From positions 62,001 to 126,000 of the forward strand of contig CAZPRY010000003.1 of NCBI GenBank assembly GCA_964589175.1: a stretch of DNA of 64,000 nt, written 5' to 3'. A program made the translations under genes and the position numbers. Shown piece by piece: positions 15,868 through 24,944 of this stretch (the stretch's first letter is position 1; each line of letters opens with the position of its first letter). A model generated the notes under the pieces. The model ran no database searches, was not told where the DNA came from, and saw nothing but the letters and a program-made list of their open reading frames with translations. Origin of the DNA: CAZPRY01 sp964589175. Its GTDB lineage: Bacteria > Fidelibacterota > UBA2242.

Positions 15868-18350
15868 TTCAGGCTAAGTTTGAGGAAGAAGGTGGGGGTG
15901 AAGCCAAGCATGAGCACATCCGTGACTACGATTGGCGTTGTCTCCAGATCGTAATCACGGTAATACACATTTGCGTGATCGTAGAGGTTGAACACGGAAA
16001 CTCCCACATTCCAGTTGTAATAAGCCGTCTCGAAGCGCCGGGAAACGCTGATGTCCATGCGCTGGTAATCCGGTAATCGGTAGGCGTTTTTATCGCCGAC
16101 GTGAATGTAGCTGGAGGTGCTGCCGTCCAGCAAGGTCAGGTAGTATTGACTTTCCGGGGCCGTGTAAGGTTGCCCGGAACCGTAAATCCAGGTAGCGCTG
16201 AAGTTCCAGGGACCCCTTTGATAGGAACCCACCAGCTTCAACTCATGGGTGCGATCGTGGCTGGCCGGGAATGATTCGCCGTTGTTGAAACGTGGAAATG
16301 TATAACCGACGTTCGCCAGCGTATAACTGATCCAGCCGTTGAATTTGCCCATCTTCTTCTGGGCTAAAAACTCGATGCCTTCCGAAATACCATTGCCGAA
16401 AAAGAAATAGTTGAGATAATCGGAATCATCACGGAATCGGCGCGAGAATTCGACCAGGTTATCCAGAGTTTTATAATACGCTTCGATTTCGAGAAGGTAG
16501 CCCGTAGTCTCGTAGCTCAATCCTAGAATCTTGTGGGTGGAAAAGCCCGGTTTGAGATGCTCATTGGCGCTTAGCCAGAAATCGTGACTGCCCTCAAGCA
16601 CCTGCTCGTTGGTGATGTTGTTGATGAACTGGTAGTAATGACCCCAGGCGCCTTTGAGTTTCAGGAGGTTGCTGATCGACCAGCTAAACGCGAAGCGCGG
16701 AGCGTGATAGACGGCTGCGGTCTGATCGTGATAAGTGCTGCGCAGGCCAAAGGTGAGCGCCAGGTTCTTCAGGGCCTTCCACTCATCCTGCAGGTAAACG
16801 CTGCTCTGGGTCGAGTTGGACTGAATATCCATAATATTGAGCGTATCGCGAAATGAGGCAGTGTAGCCGGTGCTGATATTACCGATATAAGTGCCGAATC
16901 CGATTTTGTGGTTTTGACTGATATTCCATTCCGCGTCCAGGCGCAATGTAAAGTCCCGTACATCGTTGTACTCATCGGTCGCGAAAGAGCCTAGTCCGAC
17001 GACACGGTTACTGTCCATAATTGCCACGGTGTTGCCGCTGTTGAAACTCATCTGGCGGGTGTGATTGCTGGTGTAATTGGAATAGGCCACCAGCAGATTG
17101 GAGTAAAGGCGGTCGTGCCATTGGCGGGACCATTTGAGGCTGCTGCCCAGGTTGCCCCAGTCGGTGAGGTTTTGATCGATGCGGGTTCCGACGTCTTCGG
17201 AGTCTCCGAAGCGCATTCCCATGCCGGATAACTCCCTCGATTTGTCAAGATTATCTTTGCCACTATAGAAGCTGAGACTGAAGAAATCCCGCTCGGTTGG
17301 GGTGAATGATAGTTTACTGTTCAGATCGTAAAAGTACAATGAAGGTACGACTTCGGCGTTGAAAGCACCCCGGCCTGCGCCGAATCCGCCTCCCGGCATG
17401 TTAGGCGTGCTTCCGTTGTCATCGGTGACGAAACTGAAGATTTTGTTGTAGAGCGAACTCTGAATCATATCGGTGTAGGATCTCCTCGCACTGACCAGCC
17501 AACTGACGTTTTTAGAGAGTGGCATTTCGTAGAGGAGGTTGGCCGAGAGCAGGTTTACACCGGCGCTCAAGCGGCGTTCGTTTTGATCGCCATTTTTACC
17601 GGTCAGGTCCACTACGCCCGAAAGCCGGCCGCCGTATTTGGCCGGAAATCCGCCCTTGTAGACCTGGACATCTTTGATGGCGTCGGCATTGAAAGCGCTG
17701 AACATCCCGAAGAAATGATCGACGTGATAGACCGTCATTCCGTCCAGGATGACCATATTCTGGTCCGGGGTGCCGCCGCGTACGTAGAGTCCCGAGGAGC
17801 CGTCGCTTATGCCGCTGATGCCGGGCAGCAGTTGCAGAGACCGGAAAATGTCCACTTCGCCGAAATTGGGCAAGACATCCAGATGATGCGGCGCGAGGGT
17901 GATCTGACTGGTGTTTTCGGCCTTTTCCCAGATTTTATAATTATCGGCCACCACCTCAACCTGCCCCAGATTGATGGCTTTCATCTCCAGTCCGATACGT
18001 AACGGCTTGGATGAATCGGTTGGATTCTCCACGCTGATTTCCTTGGCCAGATAGCCGATATAGGAAACCAATAAGCGGCAGCTGCCAAGGGGCGCATTGA
18101 CAATCACGAAGTAGCCATTGCTATTGGTCACAGCGCCGAGGTCGCTGCCCAGCAGTACGACGTTGGCATAGGGCAGGCTTTCGCCGCTTGCGATATCGTA
18201 AACGCAGCCAGCGATGTCGTGCGTTTCGTGGCCCTTCAAAGCGCCGAAAGAGAACAAGCCCGGGAAAAACAGACAGAATACCATTTTGCGCAAAATTCCG
18301 GATCCTGACCGCTTAGCTGGTTGGATATACCTTGATGTTAAATTTTGCAT
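15864..18350 (-). CDS. TonB-dependent receptor with carboxypeptidase-regulatory-like domain
   Basis: An 828-residue outer membrane transporter. After a signal peptide comes a beta-sandwich (IAGCVYDIASGESLPYANV, NGYFVIVNAP, residues about 46-120), then the plug (LQLLPGISG, GLYVRGGTPDQNMVILDGM, and FPAKYGGRLSGVVDL, about 170-255), then a 22-strand-type barrel. There is no SusD neighbour, so it is not a classic Sus system. The DUF4249 gene overlaps its end. It lies downstream of the lipoprotein gene and of the GGGAATA-N17-GTCTAA promoter at 19408-19437. Internal ATG 18284 is another possible start. Substrate unknown; the link to a stress sigma factor suggests scavenging or surface repair rather than sugar use. 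Confidence 0.92.
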   Translation of the reverse strand: MQNLTSRYIQPAKRSGSGILRKMVFCLFFPGLFSFGALKGHETHDIAGCVYDIASGESLPYANVVLLGSDLGAVTNSNGYFVIVNAPLGSCRLLVSYIGYLAKEISVENPTDSSKPLRIGLEMKAINLGQVEVVADNYKIWEKAENTSQITLAPHHLDVLPNFGEVDIFRSLQLLPGISGISDGSSGLYVRGGTPDQNMVILDGMTVYHVDHFFGMFSAFNADAIKDVQVYKGGFPAKYGGRLSGVVDLTGKNGDQNERRLSAGVNLLSANLLYEMPLSKNVSWLVSARRSYTDMIQSSLYNKIFSFVTDDNGSTPNMPGGGFGAGRGAFNAEVVPSLYFYDLNSKLSFTPTERDFFSLSFYSGKDNLDKSRELSGMGMRFGDSEDVGTRIDQNLTDWGNLGSSLKWSRQWHDRLYSNLLVAYSNYTSNHTRQMSFNSGNTVAIMDSNRVVGLGSFATDEYNDVRDFTLRLDAEWNISQNHKIGFGTYIGNISTGYTASFRDTLNIMDIQSNSTQSSVYLQDEWKALKNLALTFGLRSTYHDQTAAVYHAPRFAFSWSISNLLKLKGAWGHYYQFINNITNEQVLEGSHDFWLSANEHLKPGFSTHKILGLSYETTGYLLEIEAYYKTLDNLVEFSRRFRDDSDYLNYFFFGNGISEGIEFLAQKKMGKFNGWISYTLANVGYTFPRFNNGESFPASHDRTHELKLVGSYQRGPWNFSATWIYGSGQPYTAPESQYYLTLLDGSTSSYIHVGDKNAYRLPDYQRMDISVSRRFETAYYNWNVGVSVFNLYDHANVYYRDYDLETTPIVVTDVLMLGFTPTFFLKLSLK

Positions 18351-18385
18351 AAAAGCTACATCCTCAATTATAAAGAGAGTTCAAT

Positions 18386-19264
18386 CTATTCGGGCCGGGC
18401 TAAAACCACCTTTGTCTTGAATTCGAAGGAAGAGGATGACATTTCTCCAGGAGCGCCCATTTCACCGGGTCCGCCCATGCCGCCACCAGGCCCGCCCATT
18501 CCACCGCCAGTGCCACCCCTTCGGCCACCAGTTTCGCCCATGCCACCATCGGGACGTTCACCCATGCCGTCCCGGTCGGGACGCATGGCCGACCGATCCA
18601 GTTCCGCGGTTTTGAATCTCAGGACGATTTCGGCCGGAATAAATGCGGGATCGTTCTTCAGGTACTGGCTGATGACCGTGAACGGAATCTGAATTTCATA
18701 GACAAAGCTGCGCTTGGAACGGCCGATATTGACGTGGATACCCAAGTCGTTATCGAGCGGCATAAAACGCTGTTCGTCTTTTCCCGGACCGAGCAGCAGG
18801 AATTCCGTGTAGATCTCCTCGAACGGATTGCCGAAGTCCCGATCGGGCTCGAAACCGCGACCGGGGCCGCCTCTCGGCATCTGACCCGTTTCACCGCGCA
18901 TTTGCTGGAACTGCATCAAAAGTTCCGGATTCATCCCGGTCGGGAATTTTACGCCCAGGATCCGTTGTTTGGCTCCGGGCAAACCGACGGTAAGTATAAA
19001 TCCTCGCATCATAATCTGGCGGGCAAGATTCTGGCCCATCGAGGTCAGACAGAGGTAGAGATCGGTGGAATCATTGGCGATGCCGAAACCGATTTTCTTC
19101 TTTTGATTGAAAATCAATTTCGATTGCCAGTCGTCGTAATATCCGTCGATAATAATCGGTTGGTCCGTCCAATTGCTTTGCAAAACGGTCTCTTTGCAGC
19201 CGCTCAGCAGAATCATGGTTGCCAACAGACTTCCGATCAGATAGGGTGTTTTGACTTTTTGCAT
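18386..19264 (-). CDS. hypothetical lipoprotein with Gly/Met/Pro-rich tail
   Basis: A 292-residue lipoprotein (lipobox LLSGC near residue 23). The N-terminal part holds IIIDGYYDDW and GIANDSTDLYLCL, which resemble the start of a CBM9/DOMON-like beta-sandwich used in surface carbohydrate- or haem-binding proteins. Two low-complexity stretches rich in Gly, Met, Pro and Arg follow: about 130-150, and about 245-280 with GGMGGPG repeats. It ends in a short strand. ATG 19264 is chosen because AAGGAC lies nine bases upstream; ATG 19282 is possible. It is the first gene of the operon with the TonB receptor and DUF4249. Function unknown. Confidence 0.8.
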   Translation of the reverse strand: MQKVKTPYLIGSLLATMILLSGCKETVLQSNWTDQPIIIDGYYDDWQSKLIFNQKKKIGFGIANDSTDLYLCLTSMGQNLARQIMMRGFILTVGLPGAKQRILGVKFPTGMNPELLMQFQQMRGETGQMPRGGPGRGFEPDRDFGNPFEEIYTEFLLLGPGKDEQRFMPLDNDLGIHVNIGRSKRSFVYEIQIPFTVISQYLKNDPAFIPAEIVLRFKTAELDRSAMRPDRDGMGERPDGGMGETGGRRGGTGGGMGGPGGGMGGPGEMGAPGEMSSSSFEFKTKVVLARPE

Positions 19265-19314
19265 TTCTTTGTCCTTATGCATTTTAATGAGACATCGTGA
19301 TTCAACAATAGCCC

Positions 19315-19344
19315 AATGAGGGTGACCTGCTGGTCACCCTCATT
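19315..19344 (-). other. 13-bp perfect hairpin in the operon leader
   Basis: AATGAGGGTGACC (19315-19327) and GGTCACCCTCATT (19332-19344) pair perfectly around the loop TGCT. It lies between the ECF promoter (19408-19437) and the lipoprotein start, so it should be in the mRNA leader. No T run follows on either strand, which argues against a terminator. It could be a stability or regulatory element, or a protein-binding palindrome. Confidence 0.7.
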
Positions 19345-19407
19345 CAGGGGGTATGGTTCGCTACGTCGTGTTCTCTGTTTTCGCGCTCATCTATCTAATC
19401 TCATGGC

Positions 19408-19437
19408 TTAGACAGACCCGGCGGCTTGTTTATTCCC
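19408..19437 (-). promoter_or_regulatory. ECF sigma promoter of the lipoprotein/TonB operon
   Basis: Read on the minus strand: GGGAATA (19437-19431), 17 bases, GTCTAA (19413-19408). Both boxes and the spacing are identical to those before the sigma gene and the Spy/efflux operon. Predicted transcription start near 19401, giving a leader of about 135 nt. Confidence 0.8.
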
Positions 19438-19487
19438 GGTTTTAAAAATTTTCCGTGATATTTTTTTGAAGTAATCCATTTATACTG

Positions 19488-19515
19488 AAGATGCTCCTCA
19501 GAAAAGGAGCATCTT
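19488..19515 (-). terminator. hairpin after the sigma/anti-sigma/Spy operon
   Basis: AAGATGCTCCT (19488-19498) and AGGAGCATCTT (19505-19515) form a perfect 11-bp stem with a 6-base loop, 36 bases beyond the stop of the Spy-like gene. There is no good T run after it on the minus strand, so it may be a weak terminator or a 3' stabilising hairpin. Confidence 0.55.
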
Positions 19516-19551
19516 TGCATATTGCGATGATAGTGTCGATCCGAACCGGGA

Positions 19552-19965
19552 TCATTTGGGCGGTGGACCTTCTCCGGGCCTGGGGCGCCGCGGACCGCCG
19601 AAGGGGGCCTCGCGCGGTGGCTTCATGCGCTGTGCAAATTTCTCCATCTGTTCGGGCGTCAGCACCGCGGAAAGTTCTTTGTTGAGTGAGTCGATGCCGG
19701 TCATAAACATGTGGCGTTGTTCTTCACTGAATTTTTTCACCCATTCACCATGCCGGTCCAGGATCTGCCGGATCTGGCCCCGCTGTTCATCAGTCGGATC
19801 GATCAGTTTCTCCATCTCAGAGATAAAACCTTCTCCGTGCCTGAAACGTTCAAAACGGTGTTTATGCCGGTAGCGTTGGTAACTGCTCGTTCCGATGGCA
19901 CCGATGACGATGCCGATAAGCAGCACACAGAAAAGGATGAGCGTGAATTTGGTTGTGACTTTCAT
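19552..19965 (-). CDS. Spy/CpxP-like periplasmic stress protein (membrane anchored)
   Basis: A 137-residue protein with one N-terminal membrane segment (about 8-27), a basic linker (YRHKHRFERFRHG), and a helical domain with IDPTDEQRGQIRQIL and VLTPEQMEKFAQR. These T-x-x-Q elements are typical of LTXXQ (Spy/CpxP/CnrX) proteins, which sense or buffer misfolded protein or metal in the periplasm. The tail is rich in Pro, Arg and Gly. ATG 19965 is chosen, 4 bases after the anti-sigma stop. It is the third gene of the sigma operon and may help sense the stress signal, as CnrX does for CnrH, but that is inference. Confidence 0.85.
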   Translation of the reverse strand: MKVTTKFTLILFCVLLIGIVIGAIGTSSYQRYRHKHRFERFRHGEGFISEMEKLIDPTDEQRGQIRQILDRHGEWVKKFSEEQRHMFMTGIDSLNKELSAVLTPEQMEKFAQRMKPPREAPFGGPRRPRPGEGPPPK

Positions 19966-19969
19966 ACTA

Positions 19970-20398
19970 CTACTCCAGGGTAAAATAGGTGATTGGATCG
20001 GCCATTTCGGCCATCGAGTATCGGGTGAAACCCAGCGCATCGGCTATGTTGGGCTGGGAACTGGTACTAAGGTTGAAGCCCAGAATTAAAACAAGGGCAA
20101 AACCGGCGACCAGGGCAATCCGGCGGAAACCCGGAAATATACCGTTGAAGAGTGATTCCACCTGTTTTTCTTTGAATGAAAGCTGCCTGATCCGGTTCAT
20201 GGTTCGGTCGGCGAACCAGGGCTTAAATGAATTCGATGGTGCAGGAAACGGCATTTCTGCCAGAGACTGAAGGCGGTCCCGCATTTCGCGCAGTTCCCCG
20301 GATTCACGCAGCGCTCGCTCCAGCACTTCGCGCCCGGCGGGTGTCAATTCACGATCGAACGATTGATGTAACAGTTTATGTAACCGTTTTTCCCTCAT
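19970..20398 (-). CDS. putative anti-sigma factor
   Basis: A 142-residue protein with a charged N-terminal region (about 1-85) and one transmembrane helix (about 92-110, ALVAGFALVLILGF), then a short periplasmic tail. It lies directly after the ECF sigma gene, with an ATGA overlap, the usual place for a membrane anti-sigma. The N-terminal half (LTPAGREVLERAL) fits an anti-sigma helical domain, but the zinc-binding HxxxCxxC motif is absent. It should hold the sigma factor at the membrane until an envelope signal arrives. The role is inferred from position and topology, not from a firm domain match. Confidence 0.75.
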   Translation of the reverse strand: MREKRLHKLLHQSFDRELTPAGREVLERALRESGELREMRDRLQSLAEMPFPAPSNSFKPWFADRTMNRIRQLSFKEKQVESLFNGIFPGFRRIALVAGFALVLILGFNLSTSSQPNIADALGFTRYSMAEMADPITYFTLE

Positions 20399-20940
20399 AT
20401 ATGCTCCTTATAGGGCTCCAGAATTTTCAGCAGTTGACCCCGGGCACGGGCCAGACGGGATAGAACCGTGCCCGTGGGTAAATTGAGAATTTTGGCTGTT
20501 TCTTCCGTGGAATAACCTTTCATCATACGCAATACAAGCGTTGATTGGAATTTCGGCGTTAATTGGGCAATTGCCCATTGCACGATTTCATGTCGGTCGC
20601 GTTTTTCATTGCCGGAATCATGATCGATAATTTGATGGGATATACCCGGATCGTCAAGCGGAATTATGCGGTTTTGCCGTTTGCGGCGCTTTAGTTCGTT
20701 GAGTGAAAGGTTCATGGCGATTCGGGTTAGATAGGTTCCCAAGGAAGATTCCCCGCGAAAGTTTTTTAGATTTTTGTAAAAGCGAATAAATGTCTCCTGA
20801 CCGACGTCGTCGGCTTCCGGACAATTCCCGAGCATACTGACGACCGTTGCAGCGACTTTGGCCTCATAACGATCAATAATCTCTCTGAATGCGGCATCAT
20901 TTCCGGACAGGCTGTTTTGAATCAGTTCAACATCGGTCAA
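20395..20940 (-). CDS. ECF RNA polymerase sigma factor
   Basis: A 181-residue sigma70-family factor of the extracytoplasmic function type. Region 2: AFREIIDRYEAKV, then DDVGQETFIRFYKNL and YLTRIAMNLSLNELKRR. Region 4: QLTPKFQSTLVLRMMKGYS then TEETAKILNLPTGTVLSRLARAR, the helix-turn-helix that reads the -35 box. Region 3 is absent, as expected. Start is TTG at 20940, with CGGAG about 14 bases upstream. It is preceded by its own GGGAATA-N17-GTCTAA promoter, so it is probably autoregulated, and it overlaps the anti-sigma gene by 4 bases. Confidence 0.95.
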   Translation of the reverse strand: MTDVELIQNSLSGNDAAFREIIDRYEAKVAATVVSMLGNCPEADDVGQETFIRFYKNLKNFRGESSLGTYLTRIAMNLSLNELKRRKRQNRIIPLDDPGISHQIIDHDSGNEKRDRHEIVQWAIAQLTPKFQSTLVLRMMKGYSTEETAKILNLPTGTVLSRLARARGQLLKILEPYKEHI

Positions 20941-20977
20941 TCTGGCAAATACTCCGTTTCGTGATTAAGTCCAAACT

Positions 20978-21007
20978 TTAGACAGTCCACCGCCGTAATA
21001 TATTCCC
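20978..21007 (-). promoter_or_regulatory. autoregulatory ECF promoter of the sigma operon
   Basis: On the minus strand: GGGAATA (21007-21001), 17 bases, GTCTAA (20983-20978). Predicted transcription start near 20971, 30 bases before the TTG of the sigma gene. Identical in both boxes and spacing to two other promoters in the window. Confidence 0.85.
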
Positions 21008-21053
21008 GATTGTCCGGAATTGTCGGTTTTTTTTCTTTGAAAGCTGAATCCCC

Positions 21054-21083
21054 GGGAATAATCTTCCAGGTGGACTTGTCTAA
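21054..21083 (+). promoter_or_regulatory. ECF promoter of the Spy/MacAB/TolC operon
   Basis: GGGAATA (21054-21060), 17 bases, GTCTAA (21078-21083). It is divergent from the sigma gene's promoter, 46 bases away. The spacers also share GGTGGACT next to the -10 box in both divergent promoters. Predicted leader about 70 nt. Confidence 0.85.
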
Positions 21084-21162
21084 AGGGCAGTGCGAAAATG
21101 GTCCTACCGTTTCGTTTGAAAAAAGGAAAGAAGATAAAAAAGAGAAGAAGAAAGGGTCCACA

Positions 21163-21570
21163 ATGAGACGGACAATGATTTTTCCCGGGATGTTGACGAT
21201 ATTACTGGTCGTTATAATGCAAATTACTTTCGCCCAGCCCCGCGGACAGAGGCCGAAGATGACTACCCCCGAAATGGTCTCCCATAGAATGGAAAAGCTG
21301 GATGAGATCTTACAACTCAGCGATGAACAGAAGCAAAAGATAAAGCCCCTTCTCGAAAGTCACTTCGCTGAAATGGAAAAGAACAGGCCCTCTCCGGATC
21401 AGCCCGGGAAACGGGGCGATTTCGAAAAAATGCGTGCTGAAATGGATAAGAAAAAGAGTGAATTGAACGAAAACATTTCGCAGGTTTTGTCGGATGAACA
21501 GAGGAAAATCTATATTGAATTTTTAAAGACCGACCAGCCGCATCGATCGCCGCACGGAGAACCACGCTAG
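21163..21570 (+). CDS. Spy-like periplasmic protein
   Basis: A 135-residue protein with a signal peptide (about 1-24, ending ITFAQ) and a helical body with LDEILQLSDEQKQKIKPLLE and SQVLSDEQRKIYIEF. These are LTXXQ-type elements like those in Spy, a periplasmic chaperone. Only the reading from ATG 21163 gives a clean signal peptide, so the longer upstream extension is rejected. First gene of the efflux operon, 44 bases before the adaptor gene, and downstream of an ECF promoter. A second Spy-like protein lies in the divergent sigma operon, so the regulon makes two. Confidence 0.85.
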   Translation: MRRTMIFPGMLTILLVVIMQITFAQPRGQRPKMTTPEMVSHRMEKLDEILQLSDEQKQKIKPLLESHFAEMEKNRPSPDQPGKRGDFEKMRAEMDKKKSELNENISQVLSDEQRKIYIEFLKTDQPHRSPHGEPR

Positions 21571-21614
21571 ACGCCGTTTGCATTCGGATCAGGATTGAAA
21601 GGATTGAAACAGTT

Positions 21615-22892
21615 ATGAAGAAAAAATTGATTATCGGCCTCGGGATTATACTGACTGCATTTCTGGTCTGGCGTTTCGCCATCAGGTCTAAAAACGGTGC
21701 CGACCAGCAATTTACGTTTGTCGAGGTAAGCAAAGGAAATGTGGAAAATACCATTTCCAGCACCGGTACGCTCAGGGCTGTCGGGACCGTGGAAGTCGGT
21801 ACTCAGGTTTCCGGTATCATCGATCAGCTGCTGGTCGATTTTAACGATCAGGTCAAAAAAGGACAGATGCTGGCGATTCTCGATACGATCAAATTGGCCG
21901 TATCGGTCCGGGAGGCGGAAGTCGGCTTACAGAAGACAGATGCCCAGTATGAGCAGGCGGTCTATGAATTTGAACGCATCGGCAATCTGTACGCGCAGAA
22001 ACTGGTCTCGGAGCAGGAATATATTCAGTCCAGGACCAATAAAAAAACCAACCAGGTTTCGGTGCAGATAGCCAAAATCGCCCTGGAACGGGCGGTCAGC
22101 AACCTGGATTATGCTTTCATTCGTTCACCCATCGACGGGAAAGTGATTTACCGCAGTGTGGAAGCCGGGCAGACGGTGGCCGCCAGTTTCTCGACGCCGA
22201 CCATGTTCGTAATCGCCGAGGATCTGACTCAGATGGAGATCTGGGCCCAGGTGGATGAGAGCGATATCGGCACGATCAAAGAAGGCCAGAATGTGCGTTT
22301 TACGGTGCAAAGTTACCCGGATCGAACTTTTTCAGGTGCGGTGCGCCAGATACGCCTGCAACCGGAGACGGTTTCGAATGTCGTGAATTATACGGTAGTG
22401 ATTGATGCCCAAAACGATGATAAACTGTTGCTGCCCGGGATGACGGCGACCGTGGATTTCGTCGTCGAATCCAAACAGGATGTACTGTTGGTGCCGAACC
22501 TGGCCTTAAAAGTTCAACCGACCGAGGAGATGATTGCGGCTTACCAGGAAAACCGCCGCAAACAATTTGAGTCTCTGCCCGATTCCGTGAAAGAGAAAAT
22601 ACGTTCCCGGATGGGCGATCGACCGGATGGGGGCGGCCAGGGCTTCGGCCGTTCCGGCGCGATGCCGCGGGATGCCCGGCGGCTCTGGTTGATCGATGAG
22701 CATAATAACCTGCAGATGATTCCGATTCAGACCGGGATCAGTGACGGCAAGCAGACGGAAATCGTGCGGGGCCGGGATATCACCGAAGGGATGCGGGTCA
22801 TCAGTGGTTTTAGTAGATCCGATAAATCCCAGGCTGCCAACGGAACCAGCATTGGACAGCCGGGTTTCGGCCGACCGCCGCGGCCTTTTTGA
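21615..22892 (+). CDS. efflux periplasmic adaptor (MacA/HlyD family)
   Basis: A 425-residue membrane-fusion protein. N-terminal anchor (about 4-20), then GTLRAVGTVEVGTQVSG, IDQLLVDFNDQVKKGQ (lipoyl half), a coiled-coil hairpin (about 90-165), AFIRSPIDGKV (second lipoyl half), and ESDIGTIKEGQNVRFTV beta-barrel. It links the inner-membrane ABC pump to the outer-membrane channel. A Gly-rich insert (RPDGGGQGFGR) lies near residue 340. It is followed by the ATPase, permease and TolC-like genes in the same direction, so a complete MacAB-TolC-type tripartite pump is encoded. Its cargo could be a lipopeptide, siderophore or toxin; not determined. Confidence 0.93.
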   Translation: MKKKLIIGLGIILTAFLVWRFAIRSKNGADQQFTFVEVSKGNVENTISSTGTLRAVGTVEVGTQVSGIIDQLLVDFNDQVKKGQMLAILDTIKLAVSVREAEVGLQKTDAQYEQAVYEFERIGNLYAQKLVSEQEYIQSRTNKKTNQVSVQIAKIALERAVSNLDYAFIRSPIDGKVIYRSVEAGQTVAASFSTPTMFVIAEDLTQMEIWAQVDESDIGTIKEGQNVRFTVQSYPDRTFSGAVRQIRLQPETVSNVVNYTVVIDAQNDDKLLLPGMTATVDFVVESKQDVLLVPNLALKVQPTEEMIAAYQENRRKQFESLPDSVKEKIRSRMGDRPDGGGQGFGRSGAMPRDARRLWLIDEHNNLQMIPIQTGISDGKQTEIVRGRDITEGMRVISGFSRSDKSQAANGTSIGQPGFGRPPRPF

Positions 22893-22955
22893 AAATAATC
22901 GTAAAAGAAGTATCGTGAGCCCGCAACGGATCGATGGAAAGTATGAGTTTTGGAA

Positions 22956-23705
<750 letters not shown>

Positions 23706-23708
23706 TTT

Positions 23709-24929
23709 ATGAACAGGACCATCAGCCTATTAAAGGTTGCCATCAAGAGCATTTTAAAAAACCGGATGCGCAGCCTGCTTACCTCTCTGGGAATTATCAT
23801 TGGCGTAAGCGCCGTGATCGTTATGGTGGCGGTGGGGCAGGGATCGCAAGCCATGATCGAAGAGCAGGTTGCCTCACTGGGAACCAATCTGCTGATCGTA
23901 TTCCCCGGAGTGAGCCGGTCGGGCGGTGTCAGCCGCGGCGCCGGCAGTTTTAACCGTTTCACTCTCGACGATGTCGATAAAATCAAAAATGAAGCCACGC
24001 TGCTCCGCGGCGTCTCGCCCGTGGTGCGCACCGGCGGACAGATCATCGGCGGCAGCGGTAACTGGAACACCTCGATTTTTGGAGTCTCCACCGATTACTT
24101 TACGATCCGTGCCTGGGATCTGAAATACGGGGATTATTTTAGTGATCGGGATATCATGGCGCGTAAAAAGGTTGCCCTTTTGGGAGAAACGATTGCCCGG
24201 GAGCTTTTTCCGGATCAGGATCCAACCGGAGAAAGAATCCGCATCCGCAATACTCCGTTTACCGTAATCGGGGTTCTTAAAGGCAAGGGCCAAAACGCGA
24301 TGGGAGCAGATCAGGATGACATGATTTTAGCCCCTTCCACAACGGTTTTATACCGGCTGCGCGGACATGCCCATATCGATATGATCAATGCCAGCGCCAT
24401 ATCCACCGATCAACTTATCCCTGCACAGGAAGAATTGCGAACGATTCTGCGCGATGCCCATCGTATCGGCCCGGGTGAGGACGACGATTTTACGATCGCC
24501 AACCAGGCCGAAATCACGGATACGGCTTCCCAGACTTCACGTACCATGACCCTTTTGCTGGCGGCCGTAGCCGGCGTCTCCCTGATCGTCGGCGGGATCG
24601 GGATCATGAATATTATGCTGGTCTCGGTAACCGAACGTACACGCGAGATCGGTATCCGGCTTTCGATGGGCGCCCGGGCCAGCGATATTTTGACGCAATT
24701 TCTGTCGGAGGCGGTTGTGCTCAGCCTGCTGGGCGGAATCATCGGCATTCTGCTGGCAATCGGCATCTCGGTCATATTGAATGATTTCACCGCTTTGAGA
24801 ACCGTGATCAATCCGCTGGTGATGATCCTGGCATTTACATTTTCGGGAGCCGTCGGCATTTTTTTCGGATTTTACCCGGCGAAGAAAGCCGCCAATCTGA
24901 ACCCGATCGATGCCTTGCGCTACGAATAG
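23709..24929 (+). CDS. ABC transporter permease (MacB/FtsX family)
   Basis: A 406-residue inner-membrane permease. The first helix and MacB core (SLLTSLGIIIGVSAVIVMVAVG) lead into a periplasmic domain (about 55-270), then three FtsX-type helices from LLLAAVAGVSLIVGGIGIMN to LAFTFSGAVGIFFGFYPA and the closing KKAANLNPIDALRYE, a strong family signature. Partner of the preceding ATPase and of the adaptor and outer-membrane genes. The pump transfers substrate from the periplasm rather than the cytoplasm by the MacB mechanotransmission model. Confidence 0.95.
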   Translation: MNRTISLLKVAIKSILKNRMRSLLTSLGIIIGVSAVIVMVAVGQGSQAMIEEQVASLGTNLLIVFPGVSRSGGVSRGAGSFNRFTLDDVDKIKNEATLLRGVSPVVRTGGQIIGGSGNWNTSIFGVSTDYFTIRAWDLKYGDYFSDRDIMARKKVALLGETIARELFPDQDPTGERIRIRNTPFTVIGVLKGKGQNAMGADQDDMILAPSTTVLYRLRGHAHIDMINASAISTDQLIPAQEELRTILRDAHRIGPGEDDDFTIANQAEITDTASQTSRTMTLLLAAVAGVSLIVGGIGIMNIMLVSVTERTREIGIRLSMGARASDILTQFLSEAVVLSLLGGIIGILLAIGISVILNDFTALRTVINPLVMILAFTFSGAVGIFFGFYPAKKAANLNPIDALRYE

Positions 24930-24944
24930 AAAAATGAGGATAAG

